A stretch of DNA of 64,000 nucleotides from Rhipicephalus microplus. Its lineage: Eukaryota > Arthropoda > Arachnida > Ixodida > Ixodidae. The DNA lies in assembly GCF_043290135.1 (NCBI RefSeq), contig NC_134710.1:14337321-14401320 (forward strand). The letters are read 5' to 3'. Below, piece after piece: positions 51,460-62,728 of the stretch. Made by a program: the position numbers and the translations under genes. The stretch's first letter is position 1; each line of letters begins with the position of its first letter. Below the pieces are notes generated by a model. The model was not told the DNA's origin, did not search any database, and saw nothing but the letters and a program-made list of their open reading frames with translations.

Positions 51460-54400
51460 TCAATCAGATAACCTTCTTCTAGTTAAGTCTACCCGCTTGA
51501 AGTGTATTTTGCCCTCCCGGTCCCTAAACCCCAGTGCTTTGAAAAACTCAGCGCCATCATCCTGAACTATAAGGTGAAGCCCTTTACAGAACATTATCAA
51601 GTGTTCGGCAGTTTCTTCTTCCTCTCCACACGCACTGCATACTGTGTCTACCCCTTCGTATTTGGCCCGATATGTCTTGGTTCGCAGTACTCCCGTCCTG
51701 GCCTCAAACAGTAGAGAACTACCCCGAGTATTATCATAGATCCTTTCCTTGGCAATTTCCTGCTTAAAGGTTCGATAGGTCTCTTGTGCGGACTTCTTAA
51801 TCTTGCCCATTCTCAACATGTCAATCTCAGTTTCCTTCACTTTCTTCTTAACCGATAGTTCCTTTTGGTTTGGCCACCTGCCGTTTTCTAAGTATTCACC
51901 AGTCCATTTCCTGGTTCGCTTCCTCCATTTCGTATCGACATTCTTCATGTACAAGTAGCTGAAAACCTTCCTAGCCCAACGCTCCTCCCCCATTTCTCTC
52001 AATTGCTTCTCAAATTTTATCTTGCTGCTAGCTTCCCTGCCCTCAAATGATATCCATCCCATATCACCTTGTACTCCCTGACTTGGTGTATTCCCGTGAG
52101 CTCCTAAAGCAAGCCTACCTATTCCACGTTGCTTAATTTCTAATCTTCCTTGAACTTCTGATCTCATGCACAAGACCGCATTGCCGAACGTCAGCCCAGG
52201 AACCATGACCCCTTTCCATATTCCTCTCACAACATCATACCTATTGTAATTCCACAGTGCCCTATTTTTCTTCACTGCTGCATTCCTGTTACCTTTAGTC
52301 GTCACGTATATTTCGTGTTCCCTCAGGTACTCGGTCCCATTGCTTATCCATACGCCCAGGTATTTGTATTTATCTGTTATCTCTAGCGTGACCTCCTGTA
52401 TTCTAAGCTCACTACCTTCGTTATCATTGAAAATTATGACTGCTGATTTTTCCTTACTGAATCTGAAATCTAACCTATCTCCCTCATTACCGCAGATGTC
52501 CATCAATCTCTGCAAATCTTCCTTGTTGTTGGCCAGTAGCACTATATCACCTGCGTACATTAATGCTGGTAGTGCCTGATCAATGAGTTTTCCTTGTTTG
52601 ACTAAAGAGAGGTTGAAGCCCAGGCCACGTCCCTCTAATTTGGCCTCTAATCCTTGTAGGTACGTCATGAATAATAAGGGTGACAGGGAACACCCCTGCC
52701 TAAGCCCCCGTTTTACCTCTGCAGGCTTGGATACCTGTTTTTCCCACTTTATAACTACCTTGTTACCTTTATAGATATCCTTTAAAAGATTAGTGACTAC
52801 TTGTTCCACGCCTAGTGCGTCCAGCATTCCCCACAATTCCTCTTGAACCACGCTATCGTACGCTCCCTTGATATCCAATAATGCTAGCCACAAGGACCTG
52901 TGTTCCTTTTCTGCTATTTCTATGCACTGCGTCAGTGAAAACAGATTGTCTTCCAGACTCCTGGATTTCCGAAACCCATTCTGCAGTTCTCCCAGCACCC
53001 CCTCATCCTCTATCCATGCCTGAAGTCTTTTTTTATAATCTGCACCGCCAGCCTGTAGACCACTGATGTGACTGTTATGGGACGGTAGTTGTTTATGTCG
53101 GCTTTGTCCCCCTTTCCTATATAGATTATGCTCATCCTGCTAAGTTTCCATCCATCGGGAATTTCCCCATCGATTATTAGTTTGCTCACTGCCTCTCTCA
53201 AAGCCTGCTTAGATTTCAGACCTAATGTCTTTATCACCATGATTGGAATGCCATCTGGACCTGTTGATGTACTACTCGGAACCCTTTTCTCAGCCCTTTC
53301 CCACTCACGTTGTGAAAATGGAGCCATTGCACCACTTGGTTCGTTCTTGTCTATTGTGGTGCATAAAGCACTGCTTTGTTGAAATTTTTCTGTCACTTTT
53401 GTTCTTATATATTCAATAGCTTCGTCCCCTTCTAGCCTAGCACCTTGAGGTGTAGTTATAAACCTCTGTTCTTGGCTCGTCTCGTTTCTTAGGCAATTTA
53501 GATGGTTCCAAAATTTCGCAGCTGCCTTTCAATATTTTTTATGTACTTCTGCCAGCCACTGAGCTCCTTTTCTTCTAATATTTTCATTGATCAGAAGGGA
53601 TGCCTCCCTTCTACAGCTTAGAAAGGTGTCCCATTTTCTTTCAACCTCATCTGTCGGTTCACCTCGCTGCTTAGCATGTCTGTGTTCCCTAGAGGCTTCC
53701 TGACGTTTTGCTATGGCTCTCTTAACTTCCTCATCCCACCAACTTTTGGGTTTGTGTCTTCTTTTCCGGGGTGACTTGTCACGCGTCTCAGCAAGCTCTA
53801 GCTCAAACAGTCTAATTAGATTCGTGTAAGTCCACACTGTCTTATTATCCTCCGTGATTACTTTCTGAATTTGTTTAGTGGCTATTTCAATTTGCCTTTC
53901 TGAATAAAAATTTTGCTGTAGTTGCTCATCTTGTCTCCTTCCCACTTTCACTGCTCATCCAAAACTTAGCTCGATATGTTTGTGATCACTACCCAGACTT
54001 CTGCAGTCACGTTCATCTATGTGCATTCTCCTGAGCTTATCATACATCTTATGTGACATCAGTGCATAATCTATCGTCGACTGCAGCCTTCCTACCTCCC
54101 ATGTTATTTGCCCTTCACACTTCTTGGTGTTGCTGAAAATGATCAAACCAAGCCTTTCACACATATCCATGATCATGTTGCCTGTTGATTCGGTATACCC
54201 AACTATATCTTCCATGTGCGCATTCATATCTCATAGTATAATTACCTCGCACTCTCCACCTAACTCCTGAATGTCATTTGATATACACTATACCATTGCC
54301 TGGTTTTCCTCTCTAGCCTTTGCTTCCGTCCACAAGTACACGAAACCAAGGAGTGTCGTTTGACCTGCCACTTTCCCTTTTAGCCATAAATGTTCCTTGC

Positions 54401-54722
54401 ACTCCTGCTTGACCCTTTGCCAGTCTTTACTTTTATGAATGAATGCCCCAATACCACCCCCCTTTCTGCTGCCTTCTGTTCTATTACAATATTCTCACGC
54501 GTAGTCCAGATTGTTCGGAGGTTGTTCCATGTCCCTGAGATGTGTTTCTACAAAACCGTATACCATCGGCCTCTCTTCCCTTAGCTGTTCTTCTGTCTCT
54601 TCCCACTTGAGCCTGTTCCTACCACCCTGCATGTTAATATACAGTTTGTCTGAGTTGTCTCGGCGCTTGTGGCTACGTCTATTTATGCCCCAGACTCTAC
54701 CTATCTCAGATACTGGTGCCAC
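51460..54722 (-). pseudogene. LINE ORF2: APE endonuclease and reverse transcriptase (frameshifted, YAGD)
   Basis: Endonuclease pieces: 'YGFVETHLRDMEQPP' near 54540 and 'STIDYALMSHKMYDKLRR', then SLGSDHKHIELSFG near 53960, containing the SDH catalytic motif. The linker is at 53529-53951. RT runs from 53396: 'SSTSTGPDGIPIMVIK', 'NNYRPITVTSVVYRLA', a frameshift in the run of seven Ts at about 53027-53033, then 'LGELQNGFRKSRSLEDN', 'GLRQGCSLSPLLFMTYL' and the catalytic box 'LMYAGDIVLLAN'. Canonical RTs have YADD, so the first aspartate of the pair is glycine. A C-terminal C-x2-C-x8-H-x4-C motif (CSACGEEEETAEHLIMFC) is intact. The last 512 codons are uninterrupted. Confidence 0.88.
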
Positions 54723-54787
54723 TTAGGAATCGTATCTGTCCATACCACCTGTCGAAGAGTCTCTTTGGCTGTTTTTCTTGTTACTAG

Positions 54788-55813
54788 CTATCTTGCACCC
54801 CGAAGGGCTCGCTTGCCCCCCAAAAAAGCTACTGCGCGTCCTGCAAGCCGCCAGCCCACCTCATGACCTAGCTGTCCGTCGAAGTGAATTCTGTCTCGTT
54901 GAAAACCACCCCACCTATGCACCTCTTTGTTTATTTCCACCACCTCAAAGCCTTTCTCTCGACTCATCCGCCATATCTCTTGGTTTGCGTTGACAACCGC
55001 TTTTTGCAGGTGGCTATCACGCACCGGTACCTTCGGTATCGTGCATATCACTACCTGAACCTTAGGAGAAGTGGCGCGCATGTCATCAATGCCTTTCGCC
55101 AGAGTGGCTGCTAGTCCTGCTGTATCTTCATTTAAGACATCGTTTAAACCACCTGAAATTATCACGAGGTTTCGTCTATCAGCTGTAGTTTTGACTTTAG
55201 CGCTTGCTTGCCTCATGACTGCTTCAAGCTTGCGTTTTGGGAACACCCCTACTGCAACCCTCTTGTCACCTCATACCCTCTTTTTGGTGGCTTCTGTGCA
55301 TCGATTTGAATTCGAGTCCCCGGCGATTATCACATGCTGTGACTTTTCAGCTGTAGCGTTCTGCACCTGGGGGCTACTTGCACCTGTGACGCCGGCCGCT
55401 TTGTCTTCTCCCAGCCCCACCACTACCTCACTGAAGCTGGGCCTTGCGACAATTGAACCAGCTGAACCTGTTTTTTCCAAACTTGCTTGCTCTTCCTTCT
55501 CCCCCGTTCTGGTTGCTGGTTCCCTGCTGTTCTCTCCGTAGGCCGCTTCTTTGTTCAGCCTCGCTAGTGCTTCATCGGCGGACTTCAGTCTTTCTCCCAT
55601 TGCCCTCGTTTTCTCGTGCTCTGTCGCCAACGCAGTCTCGAGCTCGGCGATTCTCATCAGCAGTTCGCTCTGGGCAACCATCATTTTCTTCATTTTTTCC
55701 TCGACCAAACATTGCCTACACTTCGCGTCAGCCTCTTCTTCATCCGCTTCTACACTTGGGTCCACTTTCAAAACCACTCCGCATCCTGAACACTTTACAG
55801 TCTTTTTAACCAT
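54788..55813 (-). pseudogene. LINE ORF1: zinc motif, coiled coil, SGNH esterase (one internal stop)
   Basis: ATG at 55813 (MVKKTVKCSGCGVVLK). Residues ~8-40 have C-x2-C ... C-x2-C (KCSGCG ... AKCRQC). Residues ~45-95 form a heptad-rich acidic/basic coiled coil (LLMRIAELETALATEHEKTR). A Ser/Ala/Glu-rich linker follows, then the SGNH block I 'HVIIAGDSNSNRC', block III 'LVIISGGLNDV' and block V-like 'RDRIHFDGQLGHEVGW'. A single in-frame TGA at 55271-55273 (after KKRV) is the only visible lesion in ~341 codons. In relatives ORF1 binds RNA and assembles the particle; the esterase role is unclear. Confidence 0.85.
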
Positions 55814-56200
55814 GTCTTTCTGACACCAATTGTCCCTATTCTCGATAATTACTAAACTCGAGCCCTGTACTACGAAAAATAAAGAAAGTCTAAGCTCTAC
55901 TACGAAAATTTGCGTGTTCAATGTACGCGCACCTGCCCCACGGGGTGGCAAAAGGGAAAAAAAACCCAACAAAAAATTTCAAAGACACACACCCGCACTA
56001 ACTAATAAATACTTGGTGACTGGCCCTAGAAAAAGCCGTACCATAAAATAAGTGCTACGAAGATTTCAACTGCTGCCTTATAATTATAAAGACAAGCTCA
56101 AAACATGCAAAAACACTTATCTGCGCAGTCGATCCGGAGCGCTCAAAACACACGTCCATCCACCGTGACAGCCCGAACCGAACTCCCTTAGAGTGTTGCG

Positions 56201-57289
56201 CCGCCAAGCGGAATTCCGGAGCGTCCTCTCAAAGATGGTCAGTAAGCAGCCGCTCCACTCGTTTGGTTGTGCTAGCCTCAGTGTTATCCACTTCGCAAGA
56301 AACTACCGCCACAATTTTGCCCGTTTGCTGCGTCAGTGATCAAACTGGAGCTTCCCTGAGATCAAGTTGCTCGATCCTTGCGGCACTAGAAGAAGTTTTC
56401 GTGAAAATTTGTGGTAACACGCGCTTTCGAGTATAGCCCACAAACTACACATATCGGATTTGCAAGGTTTGCTGTTGCCACGTACGTTAGTTAAATGTTA
56501 TCGTCTGACCCTTTCAGTTCAAACTCGTGTTGTTTTACTTGCATACAGCATTCGTCAGTGCTTCTGTAGTGCAAAAATTCCGTAACATAGTAAGCGGAAG
56601 GTCGCTCGGGCCCACGATTTGCTCTTCTATAACTGAGCAATCATAAATAGGCCAGCTCTGTGCCACTCGTTTTCGCACGTTCGTTCATGCAGATGACAGC
56701 GCACTGCAAGCGATTTGCTTGTTTCACGAGTTTCAGAGCGAAATCAGCGAAATGGTCTCAGTATGCAGATAAACTTGGTGACGCAATGTTGCTGGTCTCG
56801 AAGTCGTTCGGCCGAGGTAATTCCGCAGATTGCTTACAGCAGTGATGCCGAAAGGAAGCATCCTGAGGACAAGTGTTTCACGCTGGACGTAGAAAGCTTT
56901 GAACAACGTTACCAGAATAAACATAGTTTCGAAGCACCGGCGAAGAAGTTGGGTGCGTGGTGGTCCCAAGAACTAGTGCCGCTATAGTCGGACCTTGCTG
57001 CCGGGGCCGGCACATATTGTGATCAGCTCTTAAAAGCGGCTTTGCTTGTATACTCTGCATTCGCTTACAAGCCGTGCCATGGCTGAAACGTTAGGCATAA
57101 AAGTATTGCTCCTCGTACGTGTACCCAATTTTTTATACTCACCAGACCTGAACATTTGTGCTGAATAATAAGAACTACGGGTTCCGGAAACGTATCAACG
57201 AAGAGCATCGTGTCGAAATTCTCGAAAAGACACACATCCGCTGCGTTATCGGGCGGTTCTGATACAATGTATCTTCACTAGCATTTCGA
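56201..57289. other. Unassigned spacer
   Basis: A 90-codon frame (56715-56987) and overlapping short frames lack motifs. No repeat recognised beyond promoter-like patches near 56200. Confidence 0.35.
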
Positions 57290-57480
57290 CCCGCTCCTCG
57301 ATTGCGTTCGTCACTCACGGTGGTGCCTTCAACAACAACATGCATTCCCTGTTGGATTTAGACCCACAATCAACAGAAACTATGGTTCTTCATGTGGGCA
57401 CGAATGATTTGAATTTATACTGAGGGCGTGTTGCTTTTCAAAAATGCAGGCATGTGCTCGGCATCGTCACCAGCACCATC
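57290..57480 (+). pseudogene. SGNH-esterase fragment, probably from a LINE ORF1
   Basis: Plus strand reads GGAFNNNMHSLLDLDPQS, then 'TMVLHVGTNDLNLY' and a stop. 'HVGTND' is the block III signature of SGNH hydrolases as found in LINE ORF1 proteins. Too short and broken to be a gene. Distinct from the ORF1 at 54788. Confidence 0.45.
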
Positions 57481-59469
57481 TTCGTATAATAAAATTACGC
57501 AAGTCTGATTCTACCGAGATCCACGAATCATCGTCGAGGTAGCTCAACCCTACCATTGGTTCGCCACTGTCATGTCCAGGAATTCTGCACATCAACAACT
57601 AGTGGCATTTGTTGGGTTGGGGCTGGTAAATGGCGTTACTCAATGGGAGACCACCTTTAAACATTTATTGCTGCCGAACGCTTATGTATTAGCCTAAATC
57701 ACTCCGTATATACAACATGGGCGTCATTCTGTCACAGTCCAATAAAGTTCGCTTTATTCACATGAAACCTTTGGGTTAAATAGCGACTTTCATCTGCTAT
57801 GGAAGAGATACCATTGGAGGTAGTTTCAAAGATTTATATAAAAACAATAAGCCTTCATCTGCTCAAATGACTGAAGTTACATATTCTCGACGACTTTGTT
57901 TTCGTATCAGTGAACTTTGGTTGATATCGGCAAAGTTACTGCGATTCGACGGCCACTTAAAAAACGTGTTTTTGCCGTAAACTCACTTGCAGGGGCATAC
58001 GCGCTTCGTATTGCTTTCGGTCACTCCAAAACGTAAAATATTTCGGAGCTCTAATATGTAAGGTTGTTTCTCTTGATGCTGCCCAACATGCGCAGGCTTT
58101 AATACTCTGTAGATCTTAGGTTGACGATCAGCAATCACGCTTCTCAGGTCAAATAGAGTAAACGATCAAAGATAAGAATAGGTCTTTGTCATTCAAAGTA
58201 AGAGGTACCAATCGATAAGACGCATTCATATAAATTATTTTTCTTTCTGAGACATAGGTAACTAATGGTACTGTTTAATGTAACAATTGATTGAAACGTT
58301 ATGTAGGAAAGCTCTCAGCGTAGTAAGACATCATACAGTGACATTTATTGGTAGTATTGCCGTGCACACCATTGATACTTCCTTACGGTCTCATGTAAGT
58401 AAACAGCAGTAGTGATTGTAATAACTACTTGGAATTAAAGAGTATAAAAATATTATAAATGCTCTCTAAAACTATAAACACTTACATTGAAAGTTTGGTA
58501 TGAGTTAATCAGATGATCAAATTGTGATGTATCAAATGAAAGTGGAGACAGGGAGGATAAATGCAGATTGAAGTATTGTGTGTTGATAATTAGTGATTTG
58601 GCGTAAGGTTTATTTGGTATTCTTCATTATCAAAAGTATCGATTGCGCCCAGTACATTGCAACTGAGATTCCCTCGAAGACATCCATGTGCATCTGAACC
58701 CTCACGGTATGACTAATCACTTGTAATAGTCGGTTAATTTATTTCAAGGTTGAACTAGAAATCTTTTTCTAAACAAGAACGTGTTCATGAAATATATCAG
58801 CCATTGAATGTATGTAATTGCCACCGGAGATAAAATCAATATTACTCTGATAGTTACCTATGATAAGTATTTGGGACTGATCAAGACTTTTTTCAATATA
58901 CTGAGTAAAACAATCAAGTGAAAGCTATGGAAGAGATGACATTGAAAGTTTGATATTTAGCGTTTTTAGCAATTATATAGCGCGTGTAGATAACCTATAA
59001 ATTAGTATATTCGACAATGCCACGGTAAGGATTCAAATCAAAGAAGAGGGACGGGCCAACTGAATTATGAATGTCTCGCTAATTGGCAGATAGTAAGTCT
59101 CTAGCCGAATTAAAGTCAATGTATATTTCATTAGAGAAGCTATTAGAAAGTTTCGCCAGTCCTTGTGAGTTGTGGACAAACATCTGCTTCTAGTGACGTC
59201 ACTCGGTGAATTCATGATAAAGTTATCTAAGCTTAATGAAGTTGCGTAAAAATAAGAAAGCCTCATTTGGCCAACCATTAATGTACTTGTCAGATTATGC
59301 AGAGAACACAAGCTTCTAGTATTTCACCTCTGTGATTTAGCATCCTATGTCGCATGTCCTTGACGCCACATGTTCGGCAACTATAGCCATTTCTGCTAAG
59401 TACCTGACATTACTCGAGTGTACTTCTCAGAGACAGATAAAAAGCATCCTCAGCACTTTGATGTTGAAG
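57481..59469. other. AT-rich spacer, no gene seen
   Basis: Stops in all frames. A short phrase (GCTATGGAAGAGATGACATT) at about 58924 resembles 57797-57815, hinting at old duplications, but no unit could be delimited. Confidence 0.4.
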
Positions 59470-60005
59470 TGCGCAGCAGGGTCACTGTGAAAGCTAGGAG
59501 GGCGGTCTTTCAGAGTATTTTATAAACAATCTTTGGGTAGGTGATACAAGCACACTTGCTGGATAGCTGCTACACTATAAACATTCGCAATTCTTCTACA
59601 GTAGTCCAGCATTAATTTTGATATCCTTTGTCGTTCTCTACAGAATTGTGGTATCCGTTGCAGACTTGCTAGAAATGTCATGCAATTTATTTGATTCAGC
59701 GGCTGTCGATGATCAAGAATTATGGCTGAATTTGGTGGGCGCCACAGTTAATAGGTGATCAAAAATAAGTTTTCTAATGCATTGGACAACGCACTCGTTA
59801 TGCAATTCACATTGTGTGACTGTTCGCTGTTCGTTTGATGTTCTAAAAAACTTTATTACTCATATTACCACGGTTCCTTTCCCGATAGCAAGCCTGCCTA
59901 GGGCCAGTTTAGAAAGAAGTTCTAAGCACCGGCGCGACTCAGTGGTTGAATACTGGGCTAGCACGCAGCCGATTCGAGTTTTAATTCGAATGTGTCTCTG
60001 GTGCT
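59470..60005 (+). repeat. Dispersed ~550-bp repeat with tRNA-like end (copy 2)
   Basis: Same order of blocks as 4611-5165: GGTCACTGTGAAAGCTAG, 'GGCGGTCTTTCAGAG', 'GGGCGCCACAGTTAATAGG', 'GCATTGGACAACGCACTCG', 'CAAGCCTGCCTAGGGC', 'AAGCACCGGCGCGACTCAG'. The terminal tRNA-like part is decayed (box B as GATTCGAGTTTTAATTCG). It joins directly to the next repeat at 60022. Confidence 0.75.
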
Positions 60006-60021
60006 TTTATTTAAATAGCGT

Positions 60022-60400
60022 TTTAGGGGCGAAGCTTCTTAAGGCATGGGTCTGTCCATCCCTTGTATATATGTTGTAGTATGTGCCACAGGGAGCGAGA
60101 TGGGAGATGGTGGTACTCGGAGTGTTCACTAGATGGATGCACAGACGGACCGACGGACACACAGACAAGTAGGCGTATGGACGGATGGACGCATGAACAG
60201 ACTGGCTGACATATGGAGGGACGCCTGGATGGACGCACGGATGGTCACGCAGACGGAGGAAGCAAGAACGAATGAAAGGACGGACGAACGAACGCACGGG
60301 TACGAAAGCACGGGTATCAAACCACACCTCGGTAACTGGCCACCCACGTCGAAAACGCGCTGTACAGAGGTCAGCCTCTTTCGGCTTAGAATATAACACA
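60022..60400 (+). repeat. Leader plus GGACG-type minisatellite (second locus)
   Basis: 'TTAGGGGCGAAGCTTCTTAA', then 'GGTGGTACTCGGAGTGTT', then ~180 bp of GGACGGACG/CAGAC units and a non-repetitive tail. The leader shares sequence with both 2248-2330 and 3592-3690, tying those two pieces to one family. Confidence 0.85.
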
Positions 60401-61109
60401 CACACAGCACGCCCACACATCTTTTGTTCGGTGGTGACCCACCCAGCTGTCACCGATGTGGTCATCCCCTCACCATACTCCACATACTCCTTGAATGCTC
60501 TGAGCTAGAGGCTTCCAGGAAAAAACATTTTTCACTAGCGTAGAAAAAACACATACCCCTTCATCCAGCTATGTTTATCGGTCGCGAACCTCTTTTTAAA
60601 TATAATGCATTGAATGCATTCGTAACGGAAGCAAATGCTTTTCATGGTATCTACTAAAGTGATCGGTAGCACGGCCTCTGAAAGGAGGCTGCTGCTGCGG
60701 ATGCTACATCCGAAAAGAGCACCTGTCTCCCGGCCCTTGTGACCTAGGGCGCTGGCGAGGTATCGGTGCTAATATAACACTCCTATTCTATGGTGTCATG
60801 ATTACTTAAGACTCATTCTCACCAGGCATTATTCACTTCACTTTCATGATTTTAACAAATATGTCTTACGCACCTAAGAGAGCAGAATCTTAGGCCCTTT
60901 TACAGCCATTTCACATAACCATTGCTCCGATCCGATATCATTTCCTGGCGCTCTTTGGCCATCAATGGCCCTTGCGCCACAAAACAACATATATCATCCT
61001 CATCATCATCAAAGGGACAAGAAAGAGTCGCTTTGTAGTCGTTCTGTTCTCGCACTATAGCTATCTTCATGTCATACCAACTAGCCAAAACCACAACACT
61101 TCTATGATA
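60401..61109. other. No gene seen
   Basis: Short open frames only. CATCCTCATCATCATCAAAG at about 60993 is simple sequence. Confidence 0.4.
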
Positions 61110-61223
61110 CATGGGGTGTGACGTTCCAAAACCACCATATGATTATGAGAGACGCCGTAGTGGAGGGGTCTGGAACTTTCGACCACCTGGGGTTTTCTAA
61201 CGTGCACGCACATTTGAGCACAA
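61110..61223 (-). mobile_element. Ruka-type SINE, 3' half only
   Basis: On plus it contains ACGTTCCAAAACCACCATAT and 'GAGACGCCGTAGTGGAGGGG', then the body to about 61223. The tRNA-related head is missing (5'-truncated). Confidence 0.85.
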
Positions 61224-61380
61224 GTTAACAGACACGTTGAAGCGATGCTCTCATGGCGCTCATTTAGGTCACTGCAGCACTGCAGCAGATAGCGAGCAGT
61301 AATCACCGTATTAAGGCACGTGAAAATTCAAGGAGGAACGATATTCCTTCCTCCGTGTAAGAATCCTCTGCTGTCTTAAG

Positions 61381-61620
61381 CGTGAGTATGAGCGCGAGTG
61401 AGCAGTCGTGAGAATAGTCATGAGCACGAACGTGAGCGCGTACTGGTCAGTGTGAGTGGACGTAATTGAGCACTCAGTATGAGTAGTCGTGTGTAAACGT
61501 GAGTGAGCCCACATGAGGGTAATCGACTGTGCGTGTTTGTGGACGTGAGTGTGTACTCATAAGCGCGAGTCGGTATGCCGCACGGAAAACTCAGTGAGAC
61601 ACAAACAGTGAGTGGTCGTA
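61381..61620. repeat. GTGAGT-rich degenerate satellite
   Basis: Repeated GAGTGAGC/GTGAGTG/CGTGAGCGCG words at 8-14-bp spacing over ~240 bp without a fixed unit. Contains many copies of the splice-donor hexamer GTGAGT on plus. Confidence 0.65.
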
Positions 61621-62728
61621 ATGAGGTAGTCAGAAGCCCGAATGGTGCTAGTCGTTACCAAGACAAGCGCTATGAGGCAACAAAAAAGGTTTAATTTGAT
61701 ATTGTGTAAGCCCAATAGCGGAGGGTGGATGTTGAAGAAAAAACAGGTAGCATAACTAGCAATATGATGACAATATTTGACTTTTCTTCAAGAGATAACT
61801 GTCGTTCGTGCACCGCGTTACGATCGGCGAGCGTGTCGCTGTTTGCGGCGTTGCCATTGCGGAAGTGGAATTATTCCGGAATGAATCCGAAATTATTCTA
61901 CATTTTCGCACACCTGGAATGGAATGAGAATAGAAGGGGAGGGGGGGCAACATTTGGAAGATTACAATAAAAATTGAGTTGAGCGCATCTTGAGCGGAAT
62001 GGAATTGCGTCTTTTTCCTAAATTAGAGTACGTTTTCATCCACGCACTGTTTATTAAATTTTATACATTAGTAAATTAGAGCCTCGAATTTAGCAATAAA
62101 GCAGAAGTTTTAAAATGGCTTGGCTGATTACAAGCATGGTACATTTATAAGCTGGCCTCAGCCGCCAGCTCACACGCCGCCCTTCATTTTTTTTTTCTGC
62201 TTGCTTCTGTCGCCAGACACGATTGGGACGAAAAAGCGCTTCTTTTTCTTGGTTTATGCGAACTGGTACTACTGACGTAGTACTCGTGTTGACTGCAAGT
62301 TTTCGTATACCAGTTTGCACCCCGTCTCCCCTCATACACCCCCCCTCCCCCCTCACACACACCCTTTAGCAGTGCTGTCATTCCTGTCTAGACATATAGG
62401 CGCCTTTGCCGGAAACTCAGCCGGCGAAGGTCTGCAGGTCAGCGCAGCGCAGTCGTATACGATTTTCCTTCGTACGAGGAAAAGAGAAAAAACCTTTCAA
62501 AGCATAGGTTCCGAGACGATGCAGGACAGCACACGTAACCATGCATGGACACGGCGGCGCCTCTGCGGAATCCCGACGCCACGATTCTCACCGAAGAAAA
62601 CCCACGTTCGCTCGCTCTGTTTCTAGGGGGGGGGGGGGGCAGCCCGGGTGGCGCTGTCGGCTAGGGAAGCACTACCGTAACGCACAACCACGCTGGCTCC
62701 TGCGCCCAGTTGCTGGCGCACGCAGTTT
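61621..62728. other. Unassigned; simple-sequence patches
   Basis: GGAATGGAATG-type and G-run patches near 61910-61950, a T-run near 62190, C-runs near 62340, and a G-run at 62627-62639. Short open frames without motifs. Possibly the 5' flank of the hAT remnant. Confidence 0.35.

Larger units (their letters stand above)
51282..56200 (-). mobile_element. Nearly full-length CR1/L2-like LINE
   Basis: A minus-strand element of ~4.9 kb: a 5' region above 55813, ORF1 (54788-55813), ORF2 (51460-54722), and a 3' UTR ending at 51282 in CATTCATCCATCTATCCA, a degenerate CATC-type tail. ORF1 combines a zinc motif, a coiled coil and an SGNH esterase, an architecture known in CR1/L2-type LINEs. ORF2 has an APE-type endonuclease, RT and a C-terminal Cys-His motif. 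The upstream region contains GGAGCGCTC and GGAATTCCGGAGCG patches, candidates for the internal promoter. Exact 5' end uncertain. Confidence 0.88.
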
